A DNA stretch of 64,000 bases from the NCBI GenBank assembly GCA_038562555.1, contig JBCFBK010000018.1:1-64000 (forward strand). Reading direction: 5' to 3'. Positions 8,784 through 18,210 of this stretch are shown in pieces. The stretch comes from JBCFBK01 sp038562555. Its GTDB lineage: Bacteria; Bacteroidota; Bacteroidia; Bacteroidales; Prolixibacteraceae. A program made the translations under genes and the position numbers. Numbering within the stretch: position 1 is the first letter of the stretch; every line of letters begins with the position of its first letter. The notes beneath the pieces are model-generated. The model was not told the origin of the DNA. It ran no database searches and saw only the letters and a list, made by a program, of their open reading frames with translations.

Positions 8784-8853
8784 GCCATGGGTGCGGTTTT
8801 AAAAAAGGACCGGGTGGCGCTTATCACAGAGCCAACCCAGGCAAAAGACTGTT

Positions 8854-9774
8854 TTATTTGTTGATCAGCGCGGCGCGGCAGTATTCCACACAGCGGGTTA
8901 CCTCCTTCACGGCATCTGAACCCTGAGGGATGGTGTATTCCAGCTCAATGTCGCAGGTAATGGGCCATTTGTTTTCCTGTATCAGGCGGAGGATTTCTTT
9001 CACGGGCGTTTCTCCCAGGCCAAACGGCTGATTCTTGTTTGGCTCGGTTGCTTTTGGTCCGGTTTTGTCTTTGATGTGGATACTCGCAATGCGGTCGTGG
9101 AGGCGTTCGATCAGTTGGCAGGGATCATTACCTGTTGCCCCGAAATAGTGACCTGCATCGAGGTTCAGCATCAGCATCGGCCCGTGTGCCAGGACTTTAT
9201 CAAAACTGAAATCAGGATTGCCGGGCTGCGCGTGGTTGTGGAAGATGACATACAGCTTGTGTTTTTCGGCAAAAGGTGCCATCCGTTTTGCAGCTTCCTC
9301 CGATATTTCCATCGTAATGCCACGTGCACCAAGCGTTTTACAGACATTAAAGGCATAGTCAATCTCGGCATCCGACCATTTCGGATCGCCCAGTTTCAGA
9401 ATGTCGATGGTAACGCCTTTGTTCCCGAACATCTTCTTCACTTCCCTGAATTTGTCCATGGAAACGGAAGTCCGCCACTCAGCAAGCTTCGCGGCATCCT
9501 TGCCTTGCGGAGCGCCGGCATAGACTTCGACCGGGCCACCCATTAATTCCACGGAACTCAGGCCTGACTGAACCACATAGTCCAGAATCGCTGCCAGCGA
9601 CTGATCGGGCATGCTGCGGTAACTGTAAGTGATTGCGCCGATCTGGACGCCTTCAAAACGGGAACTTTGTTTCGGCTTCCCGGCGGCGGGAACCTGCACG
9701 CTGAAAAATGTCAGGGACATCAGGACAAGTATCCGTGTAAAAAAAGACCTGTTAAAACACACTTGCTTCTTCAT
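8854..9774 (-). CDS. Exported sugar phosphate isomerase/epimerase-like TIM-barrel protein
   Basis: A 306-residue member of the xylose-isomerase-like TIM-barrel superfamily with an N-terminal signal sequence (about 1-31, ending PVPAAG). Characteristic strands include VQIGAITYSYR, SVELMGG, LYVIFHNHAQPGN, LMLNLDAGHYFG, IASIHIKDK and ITCDIELEY, which supply the metal ligands Glu, Asp, His and Glu of this fold. Exported relatives are frequent in Bacteroidota carbohydrate regions and act on free sugars or inositols; the substrate is not predictable. It lies 115 bases after the GH20 gene in the same direction. Confidence 0.75.
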   Translation of the reverse strand: MKKQVCFNRSFFTRILVLMSLTFFSVQVPAAGKPKQSSRFEGVQIGAITYSYRSMPDQSLAAILDYVVQSGLSSVELMGGPVEVYAGAPQGKDAAKLAEWRTSVSMDKFREVKKMFGNKGVTIDILKLGDPKWSDAEIDYAFNVCKTLGARGITMEISEEAAKRMAPFAEKHKLYVIFHNHAQPGNPDFSFDKVLAHGPMLMLNLDAGHYFGATGNDPCQLIERLHDRIASIHIKDKTGPKATEPNKNQPFGLGETPVKEILRLIQENKWPITCDIELEYTIPQGSDAVKEVTRCVEYCRAALINK

Positions 9775-9889
9775 AATGTTGTTTAGATTAGTTTAAAAAT
9801 AAGCCCCGGCGGGTTTTGTCTGCCAGGGCTTCAAAGATATAGAAAAATGATAGTTCAGCTACGGTTGCATTTGCTTTCGGTGCAAATTC

Positions 9890-11710
9890 TCATTCTGCAT
9901 TCACCCGGGTATAAGTGGCCGTATAGGTTCCGCTTACCCGGCCTTGCCATGTCCTGACGACACATTTTATTTCTACAGGCTCCGCATTGAGCCGGAGTTC
10001 GATCGGCTTGCTGTAACTGATCCCCTTCAGCAGCGGATCGTCACCGTTCAGGGTATACAAGATCGTGGCGCCCTGCACCGGAGCCTCCAGTGTCACACGA
10101 ACCACCGGATCTGTGGTTTTCGTATCTTTCAGTCCGTAGGGTTCGGGAATCCGGTAGTTTACCTGTTGCCTGTCCAGCCAGGGCAGGTTCTGCTTAAGCC
10201 GTTTAGTAAAGCCGGCGTAATCTTTCCCAGGTGCGCTCCACCCGATTTCGGCCAGCGCGATCAGTCGCGGAAAGCCCATGTACTCCAGTTTATCTTCGCC
10301 GTGGATAAACTCCATCCACAGATTTCCCTGGACGCCGACAATGTATTTTTGCTCTTCTTTTTTGAGCTGGTCGGAATAAGGCTCATAGCCATATACTTTT
10401 TCAAGGGGCAGATCACCTCCGATATTGAACGGTTCATTTTCGGGATTTCCCTGATAATAATCGAGGTACAGAAAGGAAGACGGGCTCATCACGACCTCAT
10501 GCTTTTGCTGCGCCGCAGCGATGCCGCCTTTTTCACCCCGCCAGCTCATGACCATGGCATTGGCCGCAATTCCACCCTCCAGGATTTCATCCCAGCCGAT
10601 CAACCTTCGTCCTTTGCTTTCGAGGTACGATGCCATTCGTTTGGTGAAATAACTCTGCAGTTCCCGCTCATCTTTCATATTCTCCCGTGTTAACAGCGCC
10701 TGGCACTTCTGACAATGGCTCCAGCGTTCCTTCGGGGCTTCATCACCGCCGATATGGATGATTGGAGAAGGGAATAAACCGATCACTTCTTCCAGGATAT
10801 CTTCTACCACCCTGTACGTGTCTTCATTGCCCAGACATAAAACGTCTTCCTGGATCCCCCAGTGCTCCAGCACCCTAAAAGGCCCACCGGTGCACGAAAG
10901 TTCAGGGTAGGCGGCCAGCATCGCCAGCGTATGGCCCGGCAGATCGATTTCGGGAACAATCGTAACCTGTTTCTCGCGTGCATAGGCAACCAGCTCGCGG
11001 ATTTCTTCCTGGGTGTAATAGCCACCGTGGGGGAGACGGTCGTAGGTTTCTGCAGCCGGTTTCCCGCGTTGCGTTCCCTGCCTCCAGGCGCCGATTTCAG
11101 TGAGTTTGGGATATTTTTTGATTTCAATGCGCCAGCCTGCATCTTCAGTAAGGTGGAAATGCAAGGTATTTAGCTTATAAAAGGCCATCAGATCGATAAA
11201 GCGTTTGATATAACGGGTAGGGAAAAAATACCGGCCTACATCGAGCATGGCTCCCCGGTAAGCAAATCGGGGCTTGTCGTCTATCTTTACATTTGGGATG
11301 AGGATTTCCGTTCCGACCTCAGCCGGCATAAGCTGAAGGAATGTCTGGAGTCCGTAGAAAATTCCCGATTGGCTTCCCCTGATGCTCACGGAATTGCCTT
11401 CCACGGTCAATTGATAAGCTTCGTTTTCAAACTGATCGTCATAAATGATATTGATCCCCTGTTTTTCACGTTTTGAGTCGTTTATCTCAGAATTGACGTT
11501 GAACATGGCTTCCATCCTTTCTTTCAGCAGATCTGCAACAGGGCGTGCTTCGTTGGAGTTTACGTAAATTGCCGTACCGGGAGTCAGTCTGAAACTTCCC
11601 GAAAGAAACTGCATACTATTGGGCTTGGGAATGACGCCGGGTACGTCCGACTGTGCGTAACCGGTAACTGTTAATAAAACGGACAGCAGTCCGAAAATGA
11701 TCTTCTTCAT
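9890..11710 (-). CDS. Secreted beta-N-acetylhexosaminidase, GH20
   Basis: A 606-residue exported exo-hexosaminidase releasing terminal GlcNAc or GalNAc from glycans. Signal peptide at 1-19, GH20 N-terminal domain (GH20b) at about 22-140, catalytic (beta/alpha)8 domain from KPRFAYRGAMLDVGRYFFPT to about 500, with the catalytic pair Asp323-Glu324 in IIHIGGDEAPKERW, and a C-terminal chitobiase-like beta domain at about 530-600. Length and domain order are those of Bacteroidota GH20 enzymes. Substrate-assisted catalysis uses the Asp to orient the acetamido group. It sits near the PIG-L deacetylase and GH95 genes, suggesting host or microbial glycan use, but no SusC/D genes are in the window. Confidence 0.93.
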   Translation of the reverse strand: MKKIIFGLLSVLLTVTGYAQSDVPGVIPKPNSMQFLSGSFRLTPGTAIYVNSNEARPVADLLKERMEAMFNVNSEINDSKREKQGINIIYDDQFENEAYQLTVEGNSVSIRGSQSGIFYGLQTFLQLMPAEVGTEILIPNVKIDDKPRFAYRGAMLDVGRYFFPTRYIKRFIDLMAFYKLNTLHFHLTEDAGWRIEIKKYPKLTEIGAWRQGTQRGKPAAETYDRLPHGGYYTQEEIRELVAYAREKQVTIVPEIDLPGHTLAMLAAYPELSCTGGPFRVLEHWGIQEDVLCLGNEDTYRVVEDILEEVIGLFPSPIIHIGGDEAPKERWSHCQKCQALLTRENMKDERELQSYFTKRMASYLESKGRRLIGWDEILEGGIAANAMVMSWRGEKGGIAAAQQKHEVVMSPSSFLYLDYYQGNPENEPFNIGGDLPLEKVYGYEPYSDQLKKEEQKYIVGVQGNLWMEFIHGEDKLEYMGFPRLIALAEIGWSAPGKDYAGFTKRLKQNLPWLDRQQVNYRIPEPYGLKDTKTTDPVVRVTLEAPVQGATILYTLNGDDPLLKGISYSKPIELRLNAEPVEIKCVVRTWQGRVSGTYTATYTRVNAE

Positions 11711-11902
11711 ACGTCAGGATTTGTTTTAAGTTGTACCGATGCCAACTTACTAAAAATTATCGCCACACCCAAAGGAGTCGTGAGCGAAATGTGGCATCAG
11801 CAAATTTTTAGTCGTTTTGTTTCCGCGACGCCTGGAAACAACTGAACCTTGGCGTTTCGTGATGGTTATTATTAAAGAGGGACAGGTAATAACGGTGAAA
11901 CA

Positions 11903-12766
11903 ATGACCAGACAGATCTATAATAAAATGGTTACGGTTGACGGGGTAGCTGTCTTTTACCGGGAAGCGGGGGAGAGGAAGAACCCCTCGCTGCTGCTCCT
12001 GCACGGATTCCCCACCTCTTCGATCATGTTTAAAAACTTAATGATTGCGCTTTCCGACAGGTTTCATCTCGTCGCGCCCGACTATCCCGGTTTTGGTTTC
12101 AGCGCTTTTCCCGACAGGAATGATTTCGAGTATTCTTTTGAAAATATGGCAGCCTGCATCGCCAGATTCACTGAAACTATTCAGTTGAAGTCGTTCACGG
12201 TTTATCTCCATGATTATGGTTGTCCGATCGGTCTTCGCATCTGCGTAAACAATCCGGAAAAGATTGAAAGGTTGATTGTTCAGAACGGCAATGCCTATAT
12301 GGAAGGCATCGGGCCGCAATGGGACGAAACGCGGGATTACTGGGAGCATCCTACCGAAGAGAAGAAGCAGAAGGTTGCAGCATTCCTGAGTGAAGAGGGC
12401 GTAAGGACGCAGTACACCGCCGGACTGCCGGAGGAACTTCTTGACCGCATGAGTCCTGAAAACTGGATACTCGACTGGGATCGGATGAAAAGGCCAGGCA
12501 ATCTTGATATGCAGTTTGTCTTAAACTGCACGTACAAAAGCAATTTGGACATGTTCCCTGTTTTTCAGGAGTATTTTCGTGCACACCAACCGCGGGCCAT
12601 CGTGATATGGGGAAAGTACGACGTATTTTTTGATGTGGACGAAGCGTCTTGTTACAAGCGTGACCTGCCGCAGGTGCAGACCCATATCCTGGACGGCGGG
12701 CACTGGGCGCTGGAAACAAATTTTGATGAAGTACTGGACCTGATAAGCCGGTTTATGTCTGAGTGA
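11903..12766 (+). CDS. Alpha/beta hydrolase, haloalkane dehalogenase/epoxide hydrolase-like
   Basis: A 287-residue cytoplasmic hydrolase without signal peptide. LLLHGFPTSSIMFKN gives the oxyanion-hole HGFP motif. The nucleophile elbow reads YLHDYGCPIGLRI, so the nucleophile is Asp rather than Ser, as in haloalkane dehalogenases and epoxide hydrolases. An acid is expected near VIWGKYDVFFDVDE, and the catalytic His is in ILDGGHWALET. These features place it in the dehalogenase/epoxide hydrolase branch; choosing between the two is not possible by eye. It is transcribed alone, divergent from the GH20 gene. Confidence 0.8.
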   Translation: MTRQIYNKMVTVDGVAVFYREAGERKNPSLLLLHGFPTSSIMFKNLMIALSDRFHLVAPDYPGFGFSAFPDRNDFEYSFENMAACIARFTETIQLKSFTVYLHDYGCPIGLRICVNNPEKIERLIVQNGNAYMEGIGPQWDETRDYWEHPTEEKKQKVAAFLSEEGVRTQYTAGLPEELLDRMSPENWILDWDRMKRPGNLDMQFVLNCTYKSNLDMFPVFQEYFRAHQPRAIVIWGKYDVFFDVDEASCYKRDLPQVQTHILDGGHWALETNFDEVLDLISRFMSE

Positions 12767-12777
12767 AATTTATGGGT

Positions 12778-12844
12778 GGGGCGCCAGGAGTTCTTCGATG
12801 AGCTGCGAGGCAAAACGGAAAGCGAAGCAAGGCGCTATTGCCCC
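12778..12844. repeat. Nested inverted-repeat element (possible REP-like or structured RNA)
   Basis: Three nested arms: GGGGC (12778-12782) with GCCCC (12840-12844), GCGCC (12781-12785) with GGCGC (12831-12835), and CTTCG (12793-12797) with CGAAG (12823-12827). The first two overlap by two bases, so the outer stems are partly alternative. The element begins 12 bases after the hydrolase stop codon. The minus strand across it also reads as a short open frame, AIAPCFAFRFASQL..., but without a start. Confidence 0.4.
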
Positions 12845-12945
12845 CGATCTAAAATTTAGAATATTTTTCATCCGCGTTATTAACAAAATTCATCTGTTTA
12901 TCGTAATTTGCGTTTGTACTAATCATCGCATAAAACCTTAAACAG

Positions 12946-13518
12946 ATGAACCCACTATTCTCGATCTGGCTAAACCCGGCAAAGACGTTCGCATCTCTGG
13001 CAACTCAGGACCAGAAGAAAACCAACAGGATGATTAACTGGCTATTTTTCGTTATTCCGATGTCGGCGGCATTTTCGGGCGGACGGGAAATAAAAGGATT
13101 ATTCGAAGGGAATTATTTTGCCGGACTCTTCGTCTCCATGATTCTGCTTGGAATAATGGGGTTTTGTTTTGGCAAATACATCCTGTCGCTTTCTTTGTGG
13201 GCGTGCAGTAAACTTTTTCAGGGAAAAGCGACAAAAAAGGAAATGCAATTGGTTCTGGCTTATGGTCTTATTCCAAACCTGGTCTACTTAGTTATCGGCC
13301 TGATATTAATTATTCCCGCAATTTTGCTGGATAAGTTGGAATTGATAGGCTATCAGCACCCGGTCACCCTATTTGTCCTCTGGATTTTTACACTGAGGAT
13401 TATCATCATTGGACTGGCCCATTTTAACAAGTATTCCTATGGGTATGCTATTCTGACGATATTTATCCCGGTCACAATCTTCCAGGGCCTTATATTCGGA
13501 ATCAGATATTTAATTTAA
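12946..13518 (+). CDS. Yip1-family integral membrane protein
   Basis: A 190-residue protein of the bacterial Yip1 group. It opens with FSIWLNPAKTFASLA, the conserved amphipathic 'P..tf..l' start, followed by about five membrane helices (residues 30-48, 58-82, 95-125, 130-160, 165-188). The role of bacterial Yip1 proteins is unsettled; eukaryotic relatives act in membrane traffic. The length is normal for the family. The gene at 13566 follows by 47 bases. Confidence 0.75.
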   Translation: MNPLFSIWLNPAKTFASLATQDQKKTNRMINWLFFVIPMSAAFSGGREIKGLFEGNYFAGLFVSMILLGIMGFCFGKYILSLSLWACSKLFQGKATKKEMQLVLAYGLIPNLVYLVIGLILIIPAILLDKLELIGYQHPVTLFVLWIFTLRIIIIGLAHFNKYSYGYAILTIFIPVTIFQGLIFGIRYLI

Positions 13519-13565
13519 AGGTCTTCTGCATAATTGCAACTATAATCAACTAATAGCCTGATAAG

Positions 13566-14219
13566 ATGAACGCAACACTTTCCCAAACTTTGATGATTTT
13601 TGCAGTTTTGACGGTCTTTCAAAACTACGCTCCGGCCGGAACTAAACTCATAGCTGACGAAACGGCAAGGAAAATCTTTAGTCCGGAAGAATTGAACGGC
13701 ATTGGGAAAATGATTAGCTTCGTTGACAGCCTGATCGTCGACCAAACGAAGTTGGAAGATATAAACGAGGCTTATCATGCGTACTTTAGTATTGATGAAT
13801 TCTATCCAGGGCTTGTAAAGGACTCTGTAAAGTTTAAATTTCTGGAGACGGTCGGTAAAGAAGCGTTTGATGCCATATGGACAATGAGCGACTCCGCGAA
13901 ATTAGTTCATTATAAGGGCACGACGTTAGTCGATTTGCATGGCTTTAAAACGCTTGGTTTGAATTATCGGGGCAAATACCGAAGCTATATGAAGGAGGTC
14001 GGGAAGACTGACAGCCTGCATGCTGTTTTGAATGACGCTATTGAAGTTGCCGGAGATATTCCTCCCTCTGTCTATGCCTCATTTTTCGAAGATCACAAAA
14101 AGCTGAACTTTAGTCTTTTTAAGGACCGCTTATGGACGACTGTTTTCATTCTGAGCATGGGAGATCCCCTCGAAGAAAGGGTGGAAAGATATTTAAGAGG
14201 AAAAAATTCAAAACATTGA
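13566..14219 (+). CDS. Hypothetical exported protein
   Basis: A 217-residue protein I do not recognise. The first 20 residues are hydrophobic (MNATLSQTLMIFAVLTVFQN) and may be a signal peptide or anchor. The rest is soluble, mixed alpha/beta, rich in Lys, Asp and Phe, with no Cys pairs or known motif. It lies 47 bases after the Yip1 gene in the same direction and may be co-transcribed. Confidence 0.55.
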   Translation: MNATLSQTLMIFAVLTVFQNYAPAGTKLIADETARKIFSPEELNGIGKMISFVDSLIVDQTKLEDINEAYHAYFSIDEFYPGLVKDSVKFKFLETVGKEAFDAIWTMSDSAKLVHYKGTTLVDLHGFKTLGLNYRGKYRSYMKEVGKTDSLHAVLNDAIEVAGDIPPSVYASFFEDHKKLNFSLFKDRLWTTVFILSMGDPLEERVERYLRGKNSKH

Positions 14220-14259
14220 TCGTGGATGGGCCTGGACCAATATAAACCAGGAACGGCAA

Positions 14260-14415
14260 ATGATCGAATTTGATCTGGATAAGCAAACAATAAAGGACCT
14301 GAAAATTTTCTCCGACAACCGGTCGCGGAAATCTGTTTCAGATTTCTATAATCAAACCAGGACGGTCGGTGGCAGGAAATATCTGTACGACAGCGAATAT
14401 AAGTTGAATGAATAA
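14260..14415 (+). pseudogene. Short MutS-like N-terminal fragment (relic or small protein)
   Basis: A 51-codon frame from ATG 14260 to TAA 14413-14415 reads MIEFDLDKQTIKDLKIFSDN then RSRKSVSDFYNQTRTVGG. This resembles the opening of Bacteroidota MutS-related proteins, where 'DkqTl.DL.if......siy..fn.T.T.gG' starts the connector/lever region. A complete MutS-like protein would run for hundreds more residues including an ATPase. Here it stops at once, so a decayed copy is the likeliest reading. It starts 40 bases after the hypothetical gene's stop and ends 42 bases before the GH95 gene. Confidence 0.4.
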
Positions 14416-14457
14416 ATTTGCCTGACATTAAGCCTAACGACCAATTAAAATCTGAAT

Positions 14458-16992
14458 ATGATTCGAAAATTCACCTTATTTTTTCTGATTCTCCCGATGC
14501 TTTCCTTCGCCCGGGAAAAGCAAAAACAACCGCTTAAATTATGGTATAATAAACCTGCCGATTTCTGGGAGGAAGCCCTTCCCCTGGGGAACGGAACAAC
14601 CGGAGCAATGGTCTGGGGCGGAGTGGCAAGCGAGCATTATTCTTTGAACGATCATACCCTGTGGTCGGGAGAACCCGAACCGGGCAATGTGGAGGATGGT
14701 CAGGAAGTGCTTAAGAAAGTCAGGGCCGCTATCGATGAGGCCGATTATGAGAAAGGAGGCTTATTGTGGAAAGGCCTGCACGGGCCGTATTCCGCCCGCT
14801 ATTTGCCGTTGGGCGATTTGGTGCTGAAGTTTGGCTTTGCCGATTCGGCCGTTACCGGTTACCGGCGTGAACTGGACCTCCGCCGCGCACTCACTGCGGT
14901 CAGCTTCCGGAAAGACAATATTGACTACATGCGTGAAAGCTTTATCAGCTATCCGGACCAGGTGATGGTTATCCGCCTGACTGCTTCTGAAAAAAAGAAG
15001 ATTACTTTTGACGCGTTTCTTTCGTCCAAACTGCGTTATCAGGTACAGGTGCTGTCGCCCGATCACCTGCGTCTGACAGGAAAGGCTCCCCGGCACGTGG
15101 CTCACCGGAGTTACGAGCCGGAACCGGTGGTGTATGAAGAAAACGGCCGCGGAATGACCTTTGAGATCGATCTGAAGCTGATTGTCAAAGGGGGCAGGCT
15201 GAATACGCGAACCGGCGGTATCGGAGTCGAACAGGCTGATGAGGTGGTTTTGCTGCTTTCGGAGGCTACCAGTTTCAACGGTTTTGACAAGTCGCCGACC
15301 CGCGAAGGCAAAGATCCGTCGGTGGCTGCCATGAAAAATCTGAATCGGGCATCAGCAAGAAGTTACGGAAAGTTACTGAAAACCCATCTGGGTGACTATT
15401 GTCCCCTGTTTGAACGGGTCGACCTGGATCTCGGCCCGCAGCAAACCGGACTGCCAACGGACCGGCGGATGCAACAATTCAATGACGGAAATCCCGACAA
15501 TGGGTTTGTCTCCCTGTATTTCCAGTTCGGGCGTTACCTGTTGCTGGCTTCATCGCGTGACGGATCGATCCCTATCAACCTGCAGGGCATCTGGAACCCG
15601 CATGTCCAGCCTCCCTGGGGCAGCAATTATACCATGAATATCAACACCCAGATGAATTACTGGCCGGCCGAGGCGGCCAATCTTCCGGAATGCCATCTGC
15701 CTTTGCTGAATTTTATTAACGGCCTGTCGGTTAACGGAGCAAGAACTGCAGAGGTAAACTACGGCATCAAAAACGGATGGGTGGCGCACCATAACTCGGA
15801 TGTCTGGGCAAAAACCTCGCCCACCGGAGGCGAAAAGTGGGATGCGGGCGGGATGCCCCGATGGTCGTGCTGGCCCATGGGCGGAGCGTGGCTGTGCCGG
15901 CACCTGTGGGAGCATTACCGCTATACGGGCGATAAGGTTTTTCTGGAGAAGCAGGCCTGGCCACTGATGAAAGGAGCTGCAGCGTTCATGCTGGCCTGGC
16001 TGGTTCAGGACGAAAACGGATACTGGCTCACGAATCCTTCGTCGTCGCCGGAAAATACATTCATGCTGAATGGTAAAACCCTGGAAATAGCGAAAGGATC
16101 GACGATGGACATGTCATTGATCAGAGAGTTGTTCGCCGACTGCATGAATGCAGCAAAATTACTGGGAATTAACGACGCGTTTACCGGCCGGCTTGCTCAG
16201 GTGTTTCCCAACTTGTATCCGTTCCATATCGGTCAGTATGGTCAACTGCAGGAGTGGTTCCGTGACTGGGATAATCCGGAAGATAAGCACCGCCATATTT
16301 CTCATCTTTTCAGTCTTTATCCGGGTGAACAGATCACACCGGAAAATACACCTGCACTGGCGCGGGCTGCCCAACAAAGCCTGATCCAGCGGGGCGATGT
16401 GAGCACCGGATGGTCGATGGCCTGGAAAGTGAACTGCTGGGCCCGGCTGAAAGACGGGAATCATGCGCTGAAAATCCTCAAAGACGGACTCACATACACC
16501 GGGCCGGACAAGAAAAAAGGAGGAGGTACCTACCCGAATCTGTTCGATGCTCATCCGCCGTTCCAAATCGACGGGAATTTCGGCGGAGCAGCCGGTATCA
16601 TTGAAATGCTCATGCAGAGCCACGAAGGGTTCATCGACCTGCTTCCAGCATTGCCCGACGAGTGGCCCGACGGGAAAGTATCGGGATTGGTTGCCCGGGG
16701 AGGCTTTGTGCTTGACCTGGCCTGGAAGAACGGACAGGTGAACGAAGTGAAGATCCATTCCCGTCTGGGAGGCGTATGCAGGATAAAAGTGAAAGGAGAG
16801 TTGTCAGGACAAGGTTTTGATGCCGTCGCAGCCGGCGGGGAGTCTGTCAATCCTTTATTAGGCGAACCTCAGATCATACCTTTTAGTAATCATTCAAAAA
16901 TGCCGTTGCCCGACCTTAAGGAAGCTGAAGGCGAGCTGTATGAATGGGAAACGGAGGCCGGCGGGACGTATGTGCTTTCACGGAAAAAATGA
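14458..16992 (+). CDS. Secreted GH95 alpha-L-fucosidase/galactosidase family enzyme
   Basis: An 844-residue exported glycoside hydrolase. Signal peptide at 1-18. The GH95 N-terminal beta-sandwich domain starts at LWYNKPADFWEEALPLGNG and LNDHTLWSGEP (about 25-280). The (alpha/alpha)6 catalytic barrel follows, with YTMNINTQMNYWPAE, the His/Trp-rich middle, GWSMAWKVNCWARL, and DAHPPFQIDGNFGG, which carries the Asp used with Asn-activated water in the family. The C-terminal beta domain ends at 844. Enzymes of this family are inverting alpha-1,2-fucosidases, with some alpha-galactosidases. Its neighbours GH20 and PIG-L fit degradation of fucosylated amino-sugar glycans. Confidence 0.92.
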   Translation: MIRKFTLFFLILPMLSFAREKQKQPLKLWYNKPADFWEEALPLGNGTTGAMVWGGVASEHYSLNDHTLWSGEPEPGNVEDGQEVLKKVRAAIDEADYEKGGLLWKGLHGPYSARYLPLGDLVLKFGFADSAVTGYRRELDLRRALTAVSFRKDNIDYMRESFISYPDQVMVIRLTASEKKKITFDAFLSSKLRYQVQVLSPDHLRLTGKAPRHVAHRSYEPEPVVYEENGRGMTFEIDLKLIVKGGRLNTRTGGIGVEQADEVVLLLSEATSFNGFDKSPTREGKDPSVAAMKNLNRASARSYGKLLKTHLGDYCPLFERVDLDLGPQQTGLPTDRRMQQFNDGNPDNGFVSLYFQFGRYLLLASSRDGSIPINLQGIWNPHVQPPWGSNYTMNINTQMNYWPAEAANLPECHLPLLNFINGLSVNGARTAEVNYGIKNGWVAHHNSDVWAKTSPTGGEKWDAGGMPRWSCWPMGGAWLCRHLWEHYRYTGDKVFLEKQAWPLMKGAAAFMLAWLVQDENGYWLTNPSSSPENTFMLNGKTLEIAKGSTMDMSLIRELFADCMNAAKLLGINDAFTGRLAQVFPNLYPFHIGQYGQLQEWFRDWDNPEDKHRHISHLFSLYPGEQITPENTPALARAAQQSLIQRGDVSTGWSMAWKVNCWARLKDGNHALKILKDGLTYTGPDKKKGGGTYPNLFDAHPPFQIDGNFGGAAGIIEMLMQSHEGFIDLLPALPDEWPDGKVSGLVARGGFVLDLAWKNGQVNEVKIHSRLGGVCRIKVKGELSGQGFDAVAAGGESVNPLLGEPQIIPFSNHSKMPLPDLKEAEGELYEWETEAGGTYVLSRKK

Positions 16993-17149
16993 ACACAATC
17001 AACAATCGGCAGCCATGGGTGCTGACGGGGGTTACCGGAAATTATACGAATGTGTGACCCGTGATTAGCCATCCCGGCTTGTCAGTATTAGTCGCAATCC
17101 ACCCTTAAGTTTGCCGTATTCGCACCTCCGGTTTTCAGTGTGCCGGAAG

Positions 17150-17157
17150 TACCTTTG
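17150..17157 (+). promoter_or_regulatory. Candidate -7 box of the VOC gene
   Basis: TACCTTTG fits the Bacteroidota -7 pattern TAnnTTTG and stands 50 bases before the start codon. No clear TTG stands at the expected distance upstream. Confidence 0.35.
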
Positions 17158-17206
17158 TAATCATTGCGATTCGTTTTTTATATACATGACAAAAGGAGAA
17201 ACAGCT

Positions 17207-18115
17207 ATGCAAAAGGTAATCCCACATTTATGGTACGATAAGGAAGCGAAAGAAGCGGCGGCGTTTTACTGCTCGGTCTTTCCGGATTCGGATATAACAA
17301 ATGTCACAACACTTCAGGATACTCCGGGGGGTGATTGTGATGTGGTCTCGTTCCGGCTTTCCGGTCAGCGTTTCATGGCGATCAGCGCGGGACCGGTGTT
17401 TAAATTCAATCCGTCTGTTTCGTTCATGGTCAATTTTGATCCGTCGAGAGACGCAAATGCACGTGAAAACCTGGATGCGGCCTGGACGAAATTATCGGCG
17501 GGTGGCACGGCGCTTATGCCGCTCGATGAGTATCCCTTCAGCAAACGTTACGGATGGATACAAGACCGGTACGGGCTCTCCTGGCAGCTTATTCTGACGA
17601 ATCCCGAGGGAGAAGAACGCCCCTTTATTATTCCGTCGTTGCTGTTTGTCGGCGATGTATGCGGCAAAGCCGAAGAGGCAAGCGACTTCTATATTTCCGT
17701 ATTCAAAAATTCAAAACGGGGAAACATTCACCGTTATCCCAAAGGAATGGAACCGGATCAGGAAGGAACAGTCATGTTTACAGATTTCACCATCGAAAAC
17801 CAGTGGTTCGTGGCAATGGACAGTGCACATGAACACCAATTTGCTTTCAATGAAGCCATTTCTTTTCTGGTCGCCTGTGAGACCCAGGAAGAAATTGATA
17901 ACTACTGGGACAAACTTTCTGCAGTGCCGGAAGCGGAACAATGCGGCTGGCTAAAGGATAAATACGGGCTCTCCTGGCAGATTAGTCCGGCCGTTATGGA
18001 TGAAATGATGAGTAACGGTACCGACGAACAGATTCGCCGTATTACCCAGGCATTTATGCCGATGAAAAAGCTTGATCTTGAAGTTTTAAAAAAAGCATAT
18101 GCGGGGGAATCGTAG
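17207..18115 (+). CDS. Tandem VOC (glyoxalase-fold) protein, PhnB / 3-demethylubiquinone-9-methyltransferase-like
   Basis: A 302-residue soluble protein made of two copies of the same VOC domain. Copy one is about 1-130 (QKVIPHLWYDKEAKEAAAFY ... GWIQDRYGLSWQLIL) and copy two about 140-275 (PSLLFVGDVCGKAEEASDFY ... GWLKDKYGLSWQIS). ATG 17207 is preferred because AAGGAG stands 10 bases upstream, whereas an earlier in-frame ATG (17186) has no such site. This subgroup is annotated after a methyltransferase but is a VOC fold whose substrates are mostly unknown. The gene stands alone. Confidence 0.8.
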   Translation: MQKVIPHLWYDKEAKEAAAFYCSVFPDSDITNVTTLQDTPGGDCDVVSFRLSGQRFMAISAGPVFKFNPSVSFMVNFDPSRDANARENLDAAWTKLSAGGTALMPLDEYPFSKRYGWIQDRYGLSWQLILTNPEGEERPFIIPSLLFVGDVCGKAEEASDFYISVFKNSKRGNIHRYPKGMEPDQEGTVMFTDFTIENQWFVAMDSAHEHQFAFNEAISFLVACETQEEIDNYWDKLSAVPEAEQCGWLKDKYGLSWQISPAVMDEMMSNGTDEQIRRITQAFMPMKKLDLEVLKKAYAGES

Positions 18116-18210
18116 GCTATTTATGGTTTATGCATTGAATGAGCATGAAAGCATCACAATGTTCTGATCGCTGGAAAGAAGCACGGGCAACCATCTGAGT
18201 GCTCAAAGCA

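Noticed and set aside
17111..17206. Upstream extension of the VOC gene
   Set aside because: The AAGGAG site and the family start both point to ATG 17207; the extension overlaps the promoter box.
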